A stretch of DNA of 64,000 nt from Marinilactibacillus piezotolerans (GCF_900169305.1 NZ_FWDP01000002.1:124001-188000), one strand, 5' to 3'; positions 8,313-16,311 are shown, numbered from the stretch's first letter. Program-made: numbers and translations. The notes: generated by a model not told the origin, from the sequence alone.

Positions 8313-9137
8313 CTAGTCGTCTTCTTCTACGTATACTTTAGCTTCCTGGTCTTTACTTTCTACTTCTTCTTTCTTTTTCTTTTCTCGATCTTCTTTTTTC
8401 TTTTTCTTTTCTTCTTCGCTTAGTTCTTCATCTTCAGTGTCCTGTTTTTGCTCTTCTTCATCTTCTACATAGATTTTTGCTTCAGGATCTTTACTTTCAA
8501 TTTCCTCTTTATCCTTTTTACTCTCTTCATTGTTTGAGCCTTTATCTTGTTCTTTCTCATCAATACTGATCTTTGCTTCCGGGTCTTGATCTGGCTCTTC
8601 AGTATGGTCCTGTTCATGATGCTCTTGCTGTTTTTCCCCGGCATTCTCACCAGACTGGTTATCCTTTTTCACACTTACCTTATCGTTTGTATCAAGGGAA
8701 CTTCTATCATCTTTTTTGCCATCTTTCCCAGTGTCATCATCATCTCTGTGGTTATCGCTTCCTGTTTTCTCATTAGACTGATCATTATTCGATTTTTTAT
8801 CTTGTTGTTCATTCGTGTCATCGTCTTTTTCACCCAGTACCTGCTTTTTATATTCATGCTCTTTATACAGGAAAACATGGTGAATAATTCTAATGACAGG
8901 TCGCATTAGTAGGAAAAAACTGGCAAAAATATATAAATACATCCCCAGATCTTGAAGATTCGTAAAAGTTTGAATCAGACTACCAGTAAGATATAAACCA
9001 CCAGTGACCAGATCATTGGCCAGAGAAATAATCGTATAATAATTTTGAAAGTATACCCTGAATCCTCCAAGTTTAACAACGACATCTTCTTCTTTGGTTG
9101 GCTTCACTTCATGTGTTTTTCGTTCAATTTCTGGCAT
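8313..9137 (-). CDS. YrhK-domain membrane protein with acidic repeat tail
   Basis: Residues about 20-95 match the YrhK domain: GGFRVYFQNYYTIISLANDLVTG, then a second hydrophobic segment (about 65-88). From about residue 100 the protein is a highly charged Lys/Glu/Asp/Gln tail. Within it a short unit recurs with variations: TNDKVSVKKD, DPEAKISIDE, DPEAKIYVEDEE and, at the very end, DQEAKVYVEEDD. The repeat register is kept although the linkers diverge, which argues against random low complexity. Function is unknown. A small-RNA gene lies upstream on the same strand. Confidence 0.7.
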   Translation of the reverse strand: MPEIERKTHEVKPTKEEDVVVKLGGFRVYFQNYYTIISLANDLVTGGLYLTGSLIQTFTNLQDLGMYLYIFASFFLLMRPVIRIIHHVFLYKEHEYKKQVLGEKDDDTNEQQDKKSNNDQSNEKTGSDNHRDDDDTGKDGKKDDRSSLDTNDKVSVKKDNQSGENAGEKQQEHHEQDHTEEPDQDPEAKISIDEKEQDKGSNNEESKKDKEEIESKDPEAKIYVEDEEEQKQDTEDEELSEEEKKKKKEDREKKKKEEVESKDQEAKVYVEEDD

Positions 9138-9330
9138 ACTGATAGACTCCTTTATTGATACAATTTAACACTTAAAGATTATCATAATCTTAATAACTTT
9201 TCATATAATAAGCTTTCTAATACATATACAGAGAATTTAATGAGCTGATAATAGTTGAAAACGCATGTTATAATATTACCATTATAGTAAATCTGGTCTC
9301 ATTCCTGTTGAATCAATTGAAAAAGAAACC

Positions 9331-9501
9331 AAAAAAAGAGACAGAGAATAAATTCTCTGTCCCTTAAGCAACTTTAATAAAAAAGTGAGGATTGATGTTC
9401 ACAGCATCAGGGTCCTCCAATACCAACATCCTGTTGTGTGTCCGAAAACACTTGTATTGTGCTGACCGTTCACAATAGTGAACGAATCGACTCATCGCAT
9501 A
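9331..9501 (-). ncRNA. Predicted structured small RNA, about 170 nt, family not recognised
   Basis: A stand-alone transcript is predicted from a strong promoter (9508-9536) to an intrinsic terminator (9340-9361). Nothing in it codes for a protein I can support. In RNA order it can form: hairpin A, perfect 6-base arms (9468-9483); a three-way junction closed by CAATAC/GTATTG (9454-9459 with 9418-9423) holding two small hairpins (9438-9451, four-base-pair GUGU/ACAC; 9424-9436, CAAC/GTTG); hairpin C with outer GAGGA/TCCTC and inner TGATG/CATCA stems (9387-9417); then the terminator. CAGCA near 9461 could pair instead with TGCTG near 9402, so the structure may be bistable. I see no 4.5S or tmRNA hallmark; 6S RNA is possible but not shown. 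Confidence 0.65.
9340..9361 (-). terminator. Intrinsic terminator of the small RNA
   Basis: Arms GACAGAGAAT and ATTCTCTGTC (10 bases, perfect) have a 2-base loop. On the minus strand they are followed by a T-rich run corresponding to the A run at 9331-9337. Confidence 0.85.
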
Positions 9502-9507
9502 AACAGG

Positions 9508-9536
9508 ATTATATCATAAGTTATCTATGCATGCAA
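9508..9536 (-). promoter_or_regulatory. Strong extended -10 promoter for the small RNA
   Basis: On the minus strand, TTGCAT (9531-9536) is followed by a 17-base spacer and TATAAT (9508-9513), with TGA directly before the -10 (extended TGn). Transcription should begin near 9501. The promoter lies immediately after the stop of the GDSL hydrolase gene. Confidence 0.8.
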
Positions 9537-9541
9537 CATCT

Positions 9542-10177
9542 TTATTGTTCTACCTGATTCATCCAAGCTTTTTTAATGAATCCGTGACCGGCAACTGTAG
9601 GATGTACACCATCTTCGCCAGTGTAGTATTTAAACCCATGACTGATTCCCGCTGCATTAAACAGGCCATCTAACGGTATCAACTCTGTCTGATAGTCTCT
9701 GGCCATTTTACGGACTATCTGGATTCTAGGATCCAGTTCTCGGCGCCAGTTGATCCTGTCTTTTGGATATGGCAGGACAAAGGGCTCTATTAATATCACT
9801 CTGGCATCTGTTCTCTGGCTGAGTGATTTAAGTAAAAATCGATAGTCTTCTTCAAATTGATTTAACGCTTCTTCATCCAAGGCATCTGTTCTATCGATCT
9901 GATGACTTGTATCATTAATTCCGATCAAGATAGACACGATATCTGGATTCAAATTCAAGCAATCTTCTTCCCAACGGTTTTTCAAATCGATGACTCGGTC
10001 ACCAGAAATTCCTCTATTGTAAAAGGTTAATTGCTTTTGAGGGAAAGTCGCTTTCAGTTCTGAAGCAACCAGCAGTGGATAGCCTTGACCTAAATCTTCT
10101 GAGTGTGAACGATTTCTTCCTGCATCTGTAATACTATCTCCGATAAAGAGTATTTTTTCGTTTTGTTTAATTTTCAA
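9542..10177 (-). CDS. SGNH/GDSL-family hydrolase
   Basis: A 211-residue esterase or lipase-like hydrolase with the four SGNH blocks: FIGDSITD (Ser15 nucleophile), the Gly in GISGDRV, the Asn in IGINDT and the Asp/His pair in DGVHPTVAGH. No signal peptide, so it is cytoplasmic. The start codon is TTG at 10177, supported by CGAGGAGA just upstream. It lies 93 bases after the ROK kinase gene on the same strand, which hints at carbohydrate ester (for example acetyl) removal before phosphorylation, but this is inference. Confidence 0.9.
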   Translation of the reverse strand: MKIKQNEKILFIGDSITDAGRNRSHSEDLGQGYPLLVASELKATFPQKQLTFYNRGISGDRVIDLKNRWEEDCLNLNPDIVSILIGINDTSHQIDRTDALDEEALNQFEEDYRFLLKSLSQRTDARVILIEPFVLPYPKDRINWRRELDPRIQIVRKMARDYQTELIPLDGLFNAAGISHGFKYYTGEDGVHPTVAGHGFIKKAWMNQVEQ

Positions 10178-10270
10178 TGGTTCTCCTCGTTTCTATAAGA
10201 ATCCTACTTCAAAAACATAAACATTTCTTGCAAAACCACTCATTAAAGCTTCAAATATGCAGTACATTTT

Positions 10271-11146
10271 CTATTGATGACTCTTCTTATAATGACATAT
10301 TGCTCCGATAAGATTAGCGTCATTTTTGAACTGGCAAAGTTCGATGACCGGTCTAAACGGCGGAACCCGCAGTCGACTGAATAAAGCATCCATCTCATCA
10401 TTGATTCTTTCAATTAAATCAGGTTTGTTCGATACACCTCCACCTAAAAGCAGAACTTCCGGGTCAAATGAATAAGCTAAATTATATAATCCTTTTACCA
10501 GATAATGATAAAAAGTATTCACTTCTTCTTTCGCCACTTGATCTCCTGCTTCTGCAAGTTGAAAAACTTGTTCACCGCTCACTTCATTGGTCGGCAGATT
10601 CATGCGCTTGGCGTAACGTCTGGCCATTGCAACTGCTGTCCCTAATTCACTGAAGGTCCTCTCCCCTTCTAACAGCATGAATCCGAATTCTCCTCCCAGC
10701 AGATGATGACCATGCTGGATTTCTCCATTAACGATAATTGCTCCGCCGATTCCTGTGCCTAATACGACAAACAGTACATTGCTTTTGTCTACCGCTGCCC
10801 CTCGCCAGATTTCTGCTAGACCTGCACAATTGGCGTCATTTTCAAAAGAGACTGGCAATCCAAATGCTGCTTCCAGCTCATCATAAATCGGGAAAAAGTG
10901 AATGTAAGGCACTTCACTGACACCTTCAATTTGTCTGTCGATCTGATTGATGGCACCTGGTGCAGAAAAGGCAACACCATCTATTATAAAACGTTCTTGA
11001 AAAGATACTTTCGTCTGCACTAATAGCGACTTTAATTGGTCCCAGCTATCCGGAGTGAAAAAACTGCCTTTCTCTTTTAACTGGTCTTCATCCCAGATTG
11101 CATATTTTACTGAAGTTCCACCGATATCAAATGCTAATAAACTCAC
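10271..11146 (-). CDS. ROK-family sugar kinase
   Basis: A ROK kinase of 291 residues with the N-terminal phosphate loop FDIGGTSVKYA, the catalytic Asp in FENDANCAGLAE and GTGIGGAIIVNG. It lacks the Cys-rich zinc motif of many ROK proteins; the equivalent place reads HHLLGGEFGFMLL, so it belongs to the short zinc-free group. Substrate cannot be told (glucose, N-acetylmannosamine or a beta-glucoside are options). The start is GTG 11146 after AAGGAGGGAG. A promoter with a CcpA-like site lies upstream, consistent with carbon regulation. Confidence 0.85.
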   Translation of the reverse strand: MSLLAFDIGGTSVKYAIWDEDQLKEKGSFFTPDSWDQLKSLLVQTKVSFQERFIIDGVAFSAPGAINQIDRQIEGVSEVPYIHFFPIYDELEAAFGLPVSFENDANCAGLAEIWRGAAVDKSNVLFVVLGTGIGGAIIVNGEIQHGHHLLGGEFGFMLLEGERTFSELGTAVAMARRYAKRMNLPTNEVSGEQVFQLAEAGDQVAKEEVNTFYHYLVKGLYNLAYSFDPEVLLLGGGVSNKPDLIERINDEMDALFSRLRVPPFRPVIELCQFKNDANLIGAICHYKKSHQ

Positions 11147-11186
11147 TGGCTCCCTCCTTCATGATTTGACATATTTACCCTCTTTA

Positions 11187-11231
11187 TGAAAATGCTTTCT
11201 TTATTATAGCACTCTGTTTTATAGATTGAAA
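11187..11231 (-). promoter_or_regulatory. Promoter of the ROK kinase gene with a cre-like site
   Basis: On the minus strand, TTTCAA (11226-11231), a 17-base spacer and TATAAT (11203-11208) form a promoter. Directly after it, AGAAAGCATTTTCA (11187-11200) resembles a catabolite-responsive element with two mismatches, placed where CcpA would block initiation. The promoter is well supported; the cre is tentative. Confidence 0.55.
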
Positions 11232-11272
11232 TAACGTATTTTATAACAGACAAACTCTTTGTCCTTTCAGTC

Positions 11273-12889
11273 CTACCAAACGGCAATATGACCATCCGCT
11301 CTCGACTCAGTGCCACCAATCAATACGCCTTGGTCATTTCTCAAGATGATCTCACCTCTGCCGAATAGACCTTTTGTTGGCGTAATTGTTACCTGATGTC
11401 CTCTTTTAATCAAATTTTGGATAATATGAAGCGGCATTTCCGGCTCTACTGATACTTTTTTCCCTTCGTCCCAATGCCATCTAGGTGCATCCAGCGCATC
11501 TTGCGGATTCAGATGGAAATCAATCAGTGAACTGATGACCTGAAGATGCGCTTGGGGCTGCATATGCCCGCCCATAATACCAAACGGTCCGACTGGTTTA
11601 TTATCTTTAGTGATAAACCCTGGAATAATCGTATGGAAAGGGCGTTTTCCAGGATGAACGACATTTAGATGCTGCTCTTCCAGCGTAAACCCGCATGCTC
11701 TATTCTGCAGACTGACCCCATATCCGGGAACGACCGCTCCTGACCCGAATCCCATATAATTACTTTGGATATAGGAAATCATATTTCCTTCTTCATCTGC
11801 TGCGGATAAATAAACCGTACCCGACTGATCTTTAATGCCTGGTTCTGGAAGAGATGCCTGATCGTCGATCAATTCCGATCTAGCTTTAGCGTAACTTTTT
11901 GATAATAGTTGATCTACCGTTTCACTCATATACTTCATATCAGAGATGGTTGCTTTCCCATCGCTGAAGGCCAGTTTAATCGCTTCTATCTGTTTATGAA
12001 CCGTTTCAGGATCCTCTTTAGAAGTCAACTCAACGTTTTCCAGGATGTTCAATGCCATTAAAGCCACAATGCCTTGACCGTTGGGCGGCATTTCCCAGAT
12101 ATCGTATCCCTTATAATTCGTTGATATCGGTGCAATCCATTCCGGTTGATAGTCTGCTAAATCTTCTTTTCTGATAAATCCATCAAACGCTCTTGAAAGC
12201 TGATCAATAGCGTCAGCAATTTCTCCTTTATAAAAAGCCTCACCATTCGTTTGCCCAATTAAACGTAATGCTTTAGCGTGACCAGGTGATCTCCAGATTT
12301 CTCCTGGCTGGATCGGATGTCCATCAGGTGCAAAAGTGTCAAACCAAGTTTTGAGTTCTGGGAACGTTTCAAGCTTCTTTTTTAATATAGTAAACGTCCG
12401 CTCAAACGCTTGAGACACTACATTGGACACTGGAAAACCTTCTTCGGCAATCAAAGCAGCGGGTTCCAGTACTTCTGATAAAGGCAGCTTGCCATGTGTT
12501 TGATTCAAAGCAGCCCATCCTGCTGGAACACCCGGTACTGTCACAGCTTTAAATCCATGCGGTTCGATTTTATCACCGGCTTCTAAAAAGGCTTCTCTCG
12601 TCATGCGTGCCGGTGCTGGTCCGCTTGAATTGAGTCCATAAAGTTCTCCGTCTTTCCATAGAATCGAAAAGCTGTCTCCCCCGATACCATTTGATCCTGG
12701 TTCTACAACGGTCAACGCCGCTGCCGCAGCAATAGCTGCATCAATAGCATTTCCACCTTTTTTCAGTATTTCTAATCCTGCTTGTGAAGCTAATGGATGC
12801 GAGCTCGCAACCATTCCTTTCTTGCCATAAACCAGTTCTCTGCGAGAAGCATAATGGAAAGTATTTGCATCAAATTCAGGTATTGTCAT
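11273..12889 (-). CDS. Gamma-glutamyltransferase family protein (YwrD-like)
   Basis: An Ntn-hydrolase of the gamma-glutamyltransferase family, 538 residues. The N-terminal half has GNAIDAAIAAAAALTVVEPGSNGIGGDSF. The autoprocessing site is the SGTVYLSAAD stretch, where Thr358 should become the new N-terminal nucleophile; NRACGF and the glycine pair GIMGGHMQP follow. No signal peptide, so like Bacillus YwrD it should be intracellular, unlike secreted GGT. Whether glutathione is the real substrate is uncertain. It follows the glyoxalase-like gene with a hairpin between them. Confidence 0.9.
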   Translation of the reverse strand: MTIPEFDANTFHYASRRELVYGKKGMVASSHPLASQAGLEILKKGGNAIDAAIAAAAALTVVEPGSNGIGGDSFSILWKDGELYGLNSSGPAPARMTREAFLEAGDKIEPHGFKAVTVPGVPAGWAALNQTHGKLPLSEVLEPAALIAEEGFPVSNVVSQAFERTFTILKKKLETFPELKTWFDTFAPDGHPIQPGEIWRSPGHAKALRLIGQTNGEAFYKGEIADAIDQLSRAFDGFIRKEDLADYQPEWIAPISTNYKGYDIWEMPPNGQGIVALMALNILENVELTSKEDPETVHKQIEAIKLAFSDGKATISDMKYMSETVDQLLSKSYAKARSELIDDQASLPEPGIKDQSGTVYLSAADEEGNMISYIQSNYMGFGSGAVVPGYGVSLQNRACGFTLEEQHLNVVHPGKRPFHTIIPGFITKDNKPVGPFGIMGGHMQPQAHLQVISSLIDFHLNPQDALDAPRWHWDEGKKVSVEPEMPLHIIQNLIKRGHQVTITPTKGLFGRGEIILRNDQGVLIGGTESRADGHIAVW

Positions 12890-12922
12890 GTCTTTCTCCC
12901 CCTATATGTATCCAAGTAAAGC

Positions 12923-12950
12923 CCGAGAAAAAGTCTTAGGACTTCTCTCG
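12923..12950 (-). terminator. Hairpin terminator after the glyoxalase I-like gene
   Basis: Stem CGAGAGAAGTC / GACTTTTTCTCG (with a small internal mismatch) and loop CTAA on the minus strand, followed by GGCTTT. The T run is short, so read-through into the gamma-glutamyltransferase gene is possible. Confidence 0.55.
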
Positions 12951-12967
12951 AGCTTTGATGAATTTCT

Positions 12968-13351
12968 TTATTTTGCTTGGATAACTTCGATCTTGTATCC
13001 GTCTGGATCTTTAATGAAGAAATAATTTGCAGCTCCGTCAGATAAGCCTTTAAGCTCTGTGACATCGTAGTCAGTCTTTTTGTATTCTTCATGAGTCGCT
13101 TTCAGATCATCTACGCTGATCGCAATGTGACCGTATCCGTTACCAATCTCATATGGTTCTTCTTGGTCATAGTTGTACGTCAGTTCAACTTCATAGTCAT
13201 CACCAGGTAACGCTAGATAAACCAGTGTGAATTTATCATCTGGATAGTCAGATTTTTTAGTAATCTCCATTCCTAGAACATTTGTATAAAATTCGATTGA
13301 TTTGTCTAAGTCTTTCACGCGTACGCAAGTGTGTAATGCTTTTTTCGCCAT
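12968..13351 (-). CDS. gloA: Glyoxalase I-like VOC protein (lactoylglutathione lyase type)
   Basis: A 127-residue vicinal-oxygen-chelate protein with two beta-alpha-beta-beta-beta modules. Metal-ligand candidates fit glyoxalase I: His in LHTCVRVKDLDKSIEFY, Glu in YEVELTYNY, His in GYGHIAISVDD and Glu in DPDGYKIEVIQ. The family isomerises the hemithioacetal of methylglyoxal and glutathione. Presence of glutathione reductase elsewhere in the window supports a glutathione pool. AGGAGGAAGAATAC precedes the ATG. Confidence 0.88.
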   Translation of the reverse strand: MAKKALHTCVRVKDLDKSIEFYTNVLGMEITKKSDYPDDKFTLVYLALPGDDYEVELTYNYDQEEPYEIGNGYGHIAISVDDLKATHEEYKKTDYDVTELKGLSDGAANYFFIKDPDGYKIEVIQAK

Positions 13352-13482
13352 GTATTCTTCCTCCTAATCGTCCATTATGTTTCTATTCTGCCTTATAATC
13401 CAATTCTGGTCAAGTTTTGCAGGTTGAATAAGATAAAAGCAGCAGATCGCAACTAATCATTGCATCTTCCTCAGTTTTTTCT

Positions 13483-13863
13483 TCATTTTTCATATAATTC
13501 AAGCGGCAAATCATCTGGATCTTTGAAAAAAGTAAAGGCTTTTTGCGTGATAGGATCGATTCGTATCGGTTCCGTTTCTATTCCTTTTTTCTGAAGCCAG
13601 TGTGCGGCCGCCTGTACATCTTCCACCTCAAAGCACAAGTGACGCAGCCCCCTTGCTTCTGGAGAACTGACTCGTTCTGGAGGATCCGGAAAAGAAAATA
13701 ATTCGATCTGAGCATCTCCTATGGCCAGATCCAGTTTATATGAGTCGCGCTCTTCTCTGTAAGTTTCATTGATTACTTTAAGCTCCAGCTGTTCAGTATA
13801 GAATTGTTTCGAACGTTCATAGTCAGAAGCTATGATTGCTGTATGATGGATACGGTTTAACAT
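13483..13863 (-). CDS. VOC family protein, YaeR/GloA2-like
   Basis: A 126-residue VOC protein starting MLNRIHHTAIIASDYERSKQFY, with FDP-like PDPPERVSSPEARGLRHLCFEV and the ending DPDDLPLELYEK. The arrangement matches the SMU1112c/YaeR group. Metal ligands are plausible (His, Glu, His, Glu), but the function of this group is unsettled; it may act on methylglyoxal or another ketoaldehyde adduct. It precedes gloA on the same strand with a 131-base gap. Confidence 0.85.
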   Translation of the reverse strand: MLNRIHHTAIIASDYERSKQFYTEQLELKVINETYREERDSYKLDLAIGDAQIELFSFPDPPERVSSPEARGLRHLCFEVEDVQAAAHWLQKKGIETEPIRIDPITQKAFTFFKDPDDLPLELYEK

Positions 13864-14136
13864 GTTCTGCTCCTTTCCCCTGACTGAATGGTCTCAGTCA
13901 CTAGCTATGTGAATTCCCTTGAGTGCTTCTTCATCATACCAATTCTTCTGCATTTTGAAAATGGTGAAATCTACTATTTGAAGCTTACGTTCAAACTATC
14001 CAACCCTACTATTTTATATTGTAGAAGCAGTTCATATCGATTGCTATATACTCCTTTTTGATAGATACTTAAGGTACAAAAACAAAGAATATTGTTGTCC
14101 GAATAGAATCGCTTTTAGTTTGAAGGGGTGAAGAAG

Positions 14137-14280
14137 ATGAGCGTATTTTTAACCGTTATTTTAGTAGGATGTCTTACCTTGATACCATTTGCCGGTCTTT
14201 CTTTACTGAATCTAAACGAACCGCAAAGAGTGAAGGTACCTGTTAGAACCGATGAAGAGAACGATAGAAAAATAAATTGA
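14137..14280 (+). CDS. Small membrane protein, 47 residues
   Basis: An ATG with ribosome site AAGGGGTG opens a 47-residue reading frame. One hydrophobic segment (VFLTVILVGCLTLIPFAGLSLL, about residues 3-24) is followed by a charged tail ending DEENDRKIN. A perfect UUCG-loop terminator follows at once, so it is a single-gene unit. I know no family for it. Start signal, membrane segment and terminator make it likely real. Confidence 0.6.
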   Translation: MSVFLTVILVGCLTLIPFAGLSLLNLNEPQRVKVPVRTDEENDRKIN

Positions 14281-14290
14281 ATACTCATAT

Positions 14291-14316
14291 AAAATGACCT
14301 CTTCGGAGGTCATTTT
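14291..14316 (+). terminator. UUCG-tetraloop terminator of the small membrane protein gene
   Basis: AAAATGACCTC-TTCG-GAGGTCATTTT, perfect 11-base arms with a very stable tetraloop and T residues in the second arm. Confidence 0.85.
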
Positions 14317-14320
14317 GTGT

Positions 14321-14349
14321 TTGCAAACCTGTTTTGTAACCTGTATATT
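14321..14349 (+). promoter_or_regulatory. Promoter of the AEC transporter gene
   Basis: TTGCAA (14321-14326), a 17-base spacer and TATATT (14344-14349). The RNA should start near 14356, leaving only about 24 bases before the predicted AUU start. Confidence 0.65.
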
Positions 14350-14379
14350 TATTTAAATAGACTTTGGAGGTGACCGCTT

Positions 14380-15297
14380 ATTTCATTCATCATTTTAGAA
14401 CAGCTGGCCACTATGTTCTTTATTATGCTTTTTGGGTTTATGCTGGTGAGACTGAAAGTGCTGGATATGAACGGCAGTCAGCAAATTGCCAACATGACCA
14501 CTCGATTTATTATCCCGATCGTTTTAATGATGGCTTTTCAGCAAGAATACAATACTGAACAGTTATCTCTTCTAGCATTTGCTTTTATAGGATCTATTCT
14601 TATTATCCTTTCTAGAATCGCCCTCGCTTCCATTCTGCTCAAAACTGGAACGAAAATCGACCGATATGCTGTTATCTTTTCCAATAATGCTTTTGTCGGC
14701 ATTCCTATCGTGCTGCCGCTGCTTGGTTACGAAGGTATTTTTTATCTATCCATGTACATCGTAGTTTCTAGTATCTTCCAGTTTACATACGGTATACATA
14801 TTCTTTCTGAGGGAAAACAAAGGATGACGATCAAGAAGGCTTTGATCAACCCCGCATCTATTGGGGCTTTTGCTGGATTAGGGCTTTATTTATTGAGGAT
14901 TCAGCTTCCAGCTACTTTATATGCCGGATTTGATAAGATTGCTGCCATGAGTTCACCCATCGGAATGATTTTACTCGGAGGCTACTTGGCTCGAACGAAT
15001 CTGAAAGACATTTTTTTGGTCAGGCAAAATTATTGGACCGTTATTACCCGTTTGATTCTTACACCGCTTGGAGGATTGTTGATGATCTGGCTTTTGCCTA
15101 TTCAAAACGAGGCTGTTTTACTCGTTTTAGCCATCGCAAACTGTACCCCCACCGCTGTGAACACAGCCTTATTCTCTCAACTTTACGGTGGGGACTATGA
15201 GTACGGCGCGCGTCTGATTGTGTTAGCCAGTCTTCTGGCAATGGTGACGATGCCTCTGCTGATTACCTTATCCAGCTTTGTTCTATCCATTGGTTAA
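14380..15297 (+). CDS. AEC (auxin efflux carrier) family transporter, non-canonical AUU start proposed
   Basis: A membrane transporter with about ten helices matching the AEC family, for example GFMLVRLKVLD near the start and GGYLARTNLKDI in the middle. The first ATG in frame (14413) lacks a ribosome site and cuts the first helix. A perfect GGAGGTGA lies at 14366-14373, and the frame is open from just after it. The residues read ISFIILEQLATMFFIM, the usual family N-terminus. The codon 6 bases after the ribosome site is ATT (14380), a rare but known start. This gives 305 residues, the usual length. Substrate unknown; malate and related acids are typical. Confidence 0.82.
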   Translation: MSFIILEQLATMFFIMLFGFMLVRLKVLDMNGSQQIANMTTRFIIPIVLMMAFQQEYNTEQLSLLAFAFIGSILIILSRIALASILLKTGTKIDRYAVIFSNNAFVGIPIVLPLLGYEGIFYLSMYIVVSSIFQFTYGIHILSEGKQRMTIKKALINPASIGAFAGLGLYLLRIQLPATLYAGFDKIAAMSSPIGMILLGGYLARTNLKDIFLVRQNYWTVITRLILTPLGGLLMIWLLPIQNEAVLLVLAIANCTPTAVNTALFSQLYGGDYEYGARLIVLASLLAMVTMPLLITLSSFVLSIG

Positions 15298-15395
15298 ACG
15301 GCTGACTGGACGACTTGGTTTTTAGTTGCTTTCTTTTATCCGCTGAAAGTATACTATAGCTGAAGTTCAGCATTGCAGATGCGGAGGGAAATGGA

Positions 15396-15770
15396 ATGGA
15401 AACATTTGAAGAATACTTGTCGACCATAGATCAAATAGACCAACGAGACAAAATGGCTCATCTACTCAACTGGATTTCCGAGACATTTCCGCAATTAGAT
15501 CAGCGAATAGCTTGGAATCAACCCAATTTTACTGACCATGGTACGTTTATCATCGGCTTTAGTGCAGCAAAGCAGCATATTTCTGTGGCTCCGGAAACGG
15601 CCGCACTAGAGAAATTCAGCGATATGATTGAAGCTGCTGGATATTCTGCGACTAAAATGCTCTTTCGAATCAAGCAGGAACAGGAAATTGATTATCCCTT
15701 GCTTGAAGAAATCATTCAGTTTAATATCGAAGATAAAAAAGACTGCACAACGTATTGGCGTAAAGCTTAA
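15396..15770 (+). CDS. DUF1801 (YdhG-like) protein, iron chaperone family
   Basis: A 124-residue protein that matches the YdhG/DUF1801 domain throughout: TFEEYLSTI, IAWNQPNFTDHGTFIIGFSAAKQHISVAPE and KMLFRIKQEQEIDYPLLEEII. The Bacillus relative Fra is a frataxin-like iron chaperone; many others are unstudied. A promoter TTGCTT-18-TATACT lies about 40 bases upstream and a good ribosome site (GGAGGGAAATGG) precedes the ATG. Confidence 0.85.
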   Translation: METFEEYLSTIDQIDQRDKMAHLLNWISETFPQLDQRIAWNQPNFTDHGTFIIGFSAAKQHISVAPETAALEKFSDMIEAAGYSATKMLFRIKQEQEIDYPLLEEIIQFNIEDKKDCTTYWRKA

Positions 15771-15813
15771 GTTTGCATCACTTTAATAACAAATTTCGGG
15801 AGGAATCTTTACA

Positions 15814-16254
15814 ATGGCTTTAGGATTTGGAAACATTGTGCAAACACTGGCAGGAAACTATTCAGAAAAATCTGTATCGGAATTGACCGGAGAATACGGA
15901 AAGTACTTATTTAGTGAAGAAGAAGTTAAAATGGGCTTTCAATTAGTACGTGACGCACTAGTCTTTACAAATAAACGTATACTATTTGTAGATAAGCAAG
16001 GCGCGACAGGGAAAAAAACTTCCATCAAGTCAATCTACCTTTCTACTTTGGTCGATGTTCGTATGGAAACTGCTGGAAGTGGATTGGATGACAGTCAAAT
16101 CATCATTACTTTCCTAACCAACGTAAATCAAAGATCTAACAACGAAATGCACGGAACGTATACATTCGATTTCCCTAAAAAGACAGATATCATACCTGTG
16201 TATAAAGCACTAGGAGATATCTGCCTGGAAAACAGAGACCGTATTAATCGTTAA
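15814..16254 (+). CDS. Bacterial PH domain protein (bPH_1/YvbH-like)
   Basis: A 146-residue protein with the bacterial pleckstrin-homology fold. GFQLVRDALVFTNKRILFVDKQGATGKKTSIKSI is the characteristic core of the YvbH-like group, and QIIITFLTNVN and a C-terminal helix follow. No membrane segment. The role is not established for this group. It is 43 bases after the DUF1801 gene and ends at a strong bidirectional terminator, so the two may be co-transcribed. Confidence 0.85.
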   Translation: MALGFGNIVQTLAGNYSEKSVSELTGEYGKYLFSEEEVKMGFQLVRDALVFTNKRILFVDKQGATGKKTSIKSIYLSTLVDVRMETAGSGLDDSQIIITFLTNVNQRSNNEMHGTYTFDFPKKTDIIPVYKALGDICLENRDRINR

Positions 16255-16273
16255 GTTAACGAAGAAAAGCAAA

Positions 16274-16305
16274 AAAGTGATCAGGCAAATGCCTGATCAC
16301 TTTTT
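16274..16305. terminator. Bidirectional terminator shared by the PH-domain gene and tRNA-Leu
   Basis: AAAGTGATCAGGCA and TGCCTGATCACTTT arms (14 bases) with an AA loop, flanked by A and T runs, so it can end RNA from both sides. Confidence 0.92.
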
Positions 16306-16311
16306 ATTTTA

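Noticed and set aside
8465-8878. Small frames within the YrhK-domain gene
   Set aside because: Lys/Met-rich frames arise from shifted reading of the GAA/AAA-rich tail.
9241-9300. cre or promoter between the small RNA and the YrhK gene
   Set aside because: A TATAAT-like stretch is present but no -35 at proper spacing and the cre match is poor.
12886-13092. 68-codon frame after gloA
   Set aside because: It covers the 3' part of gloA in another frame and the terminator; no start signal.
14364-14558. 64-codon frame starting in the AEC leader
   Set aside because: It is another frame of the AEC gene, with no family match; the AEC frame has the expected N-terminal residues.
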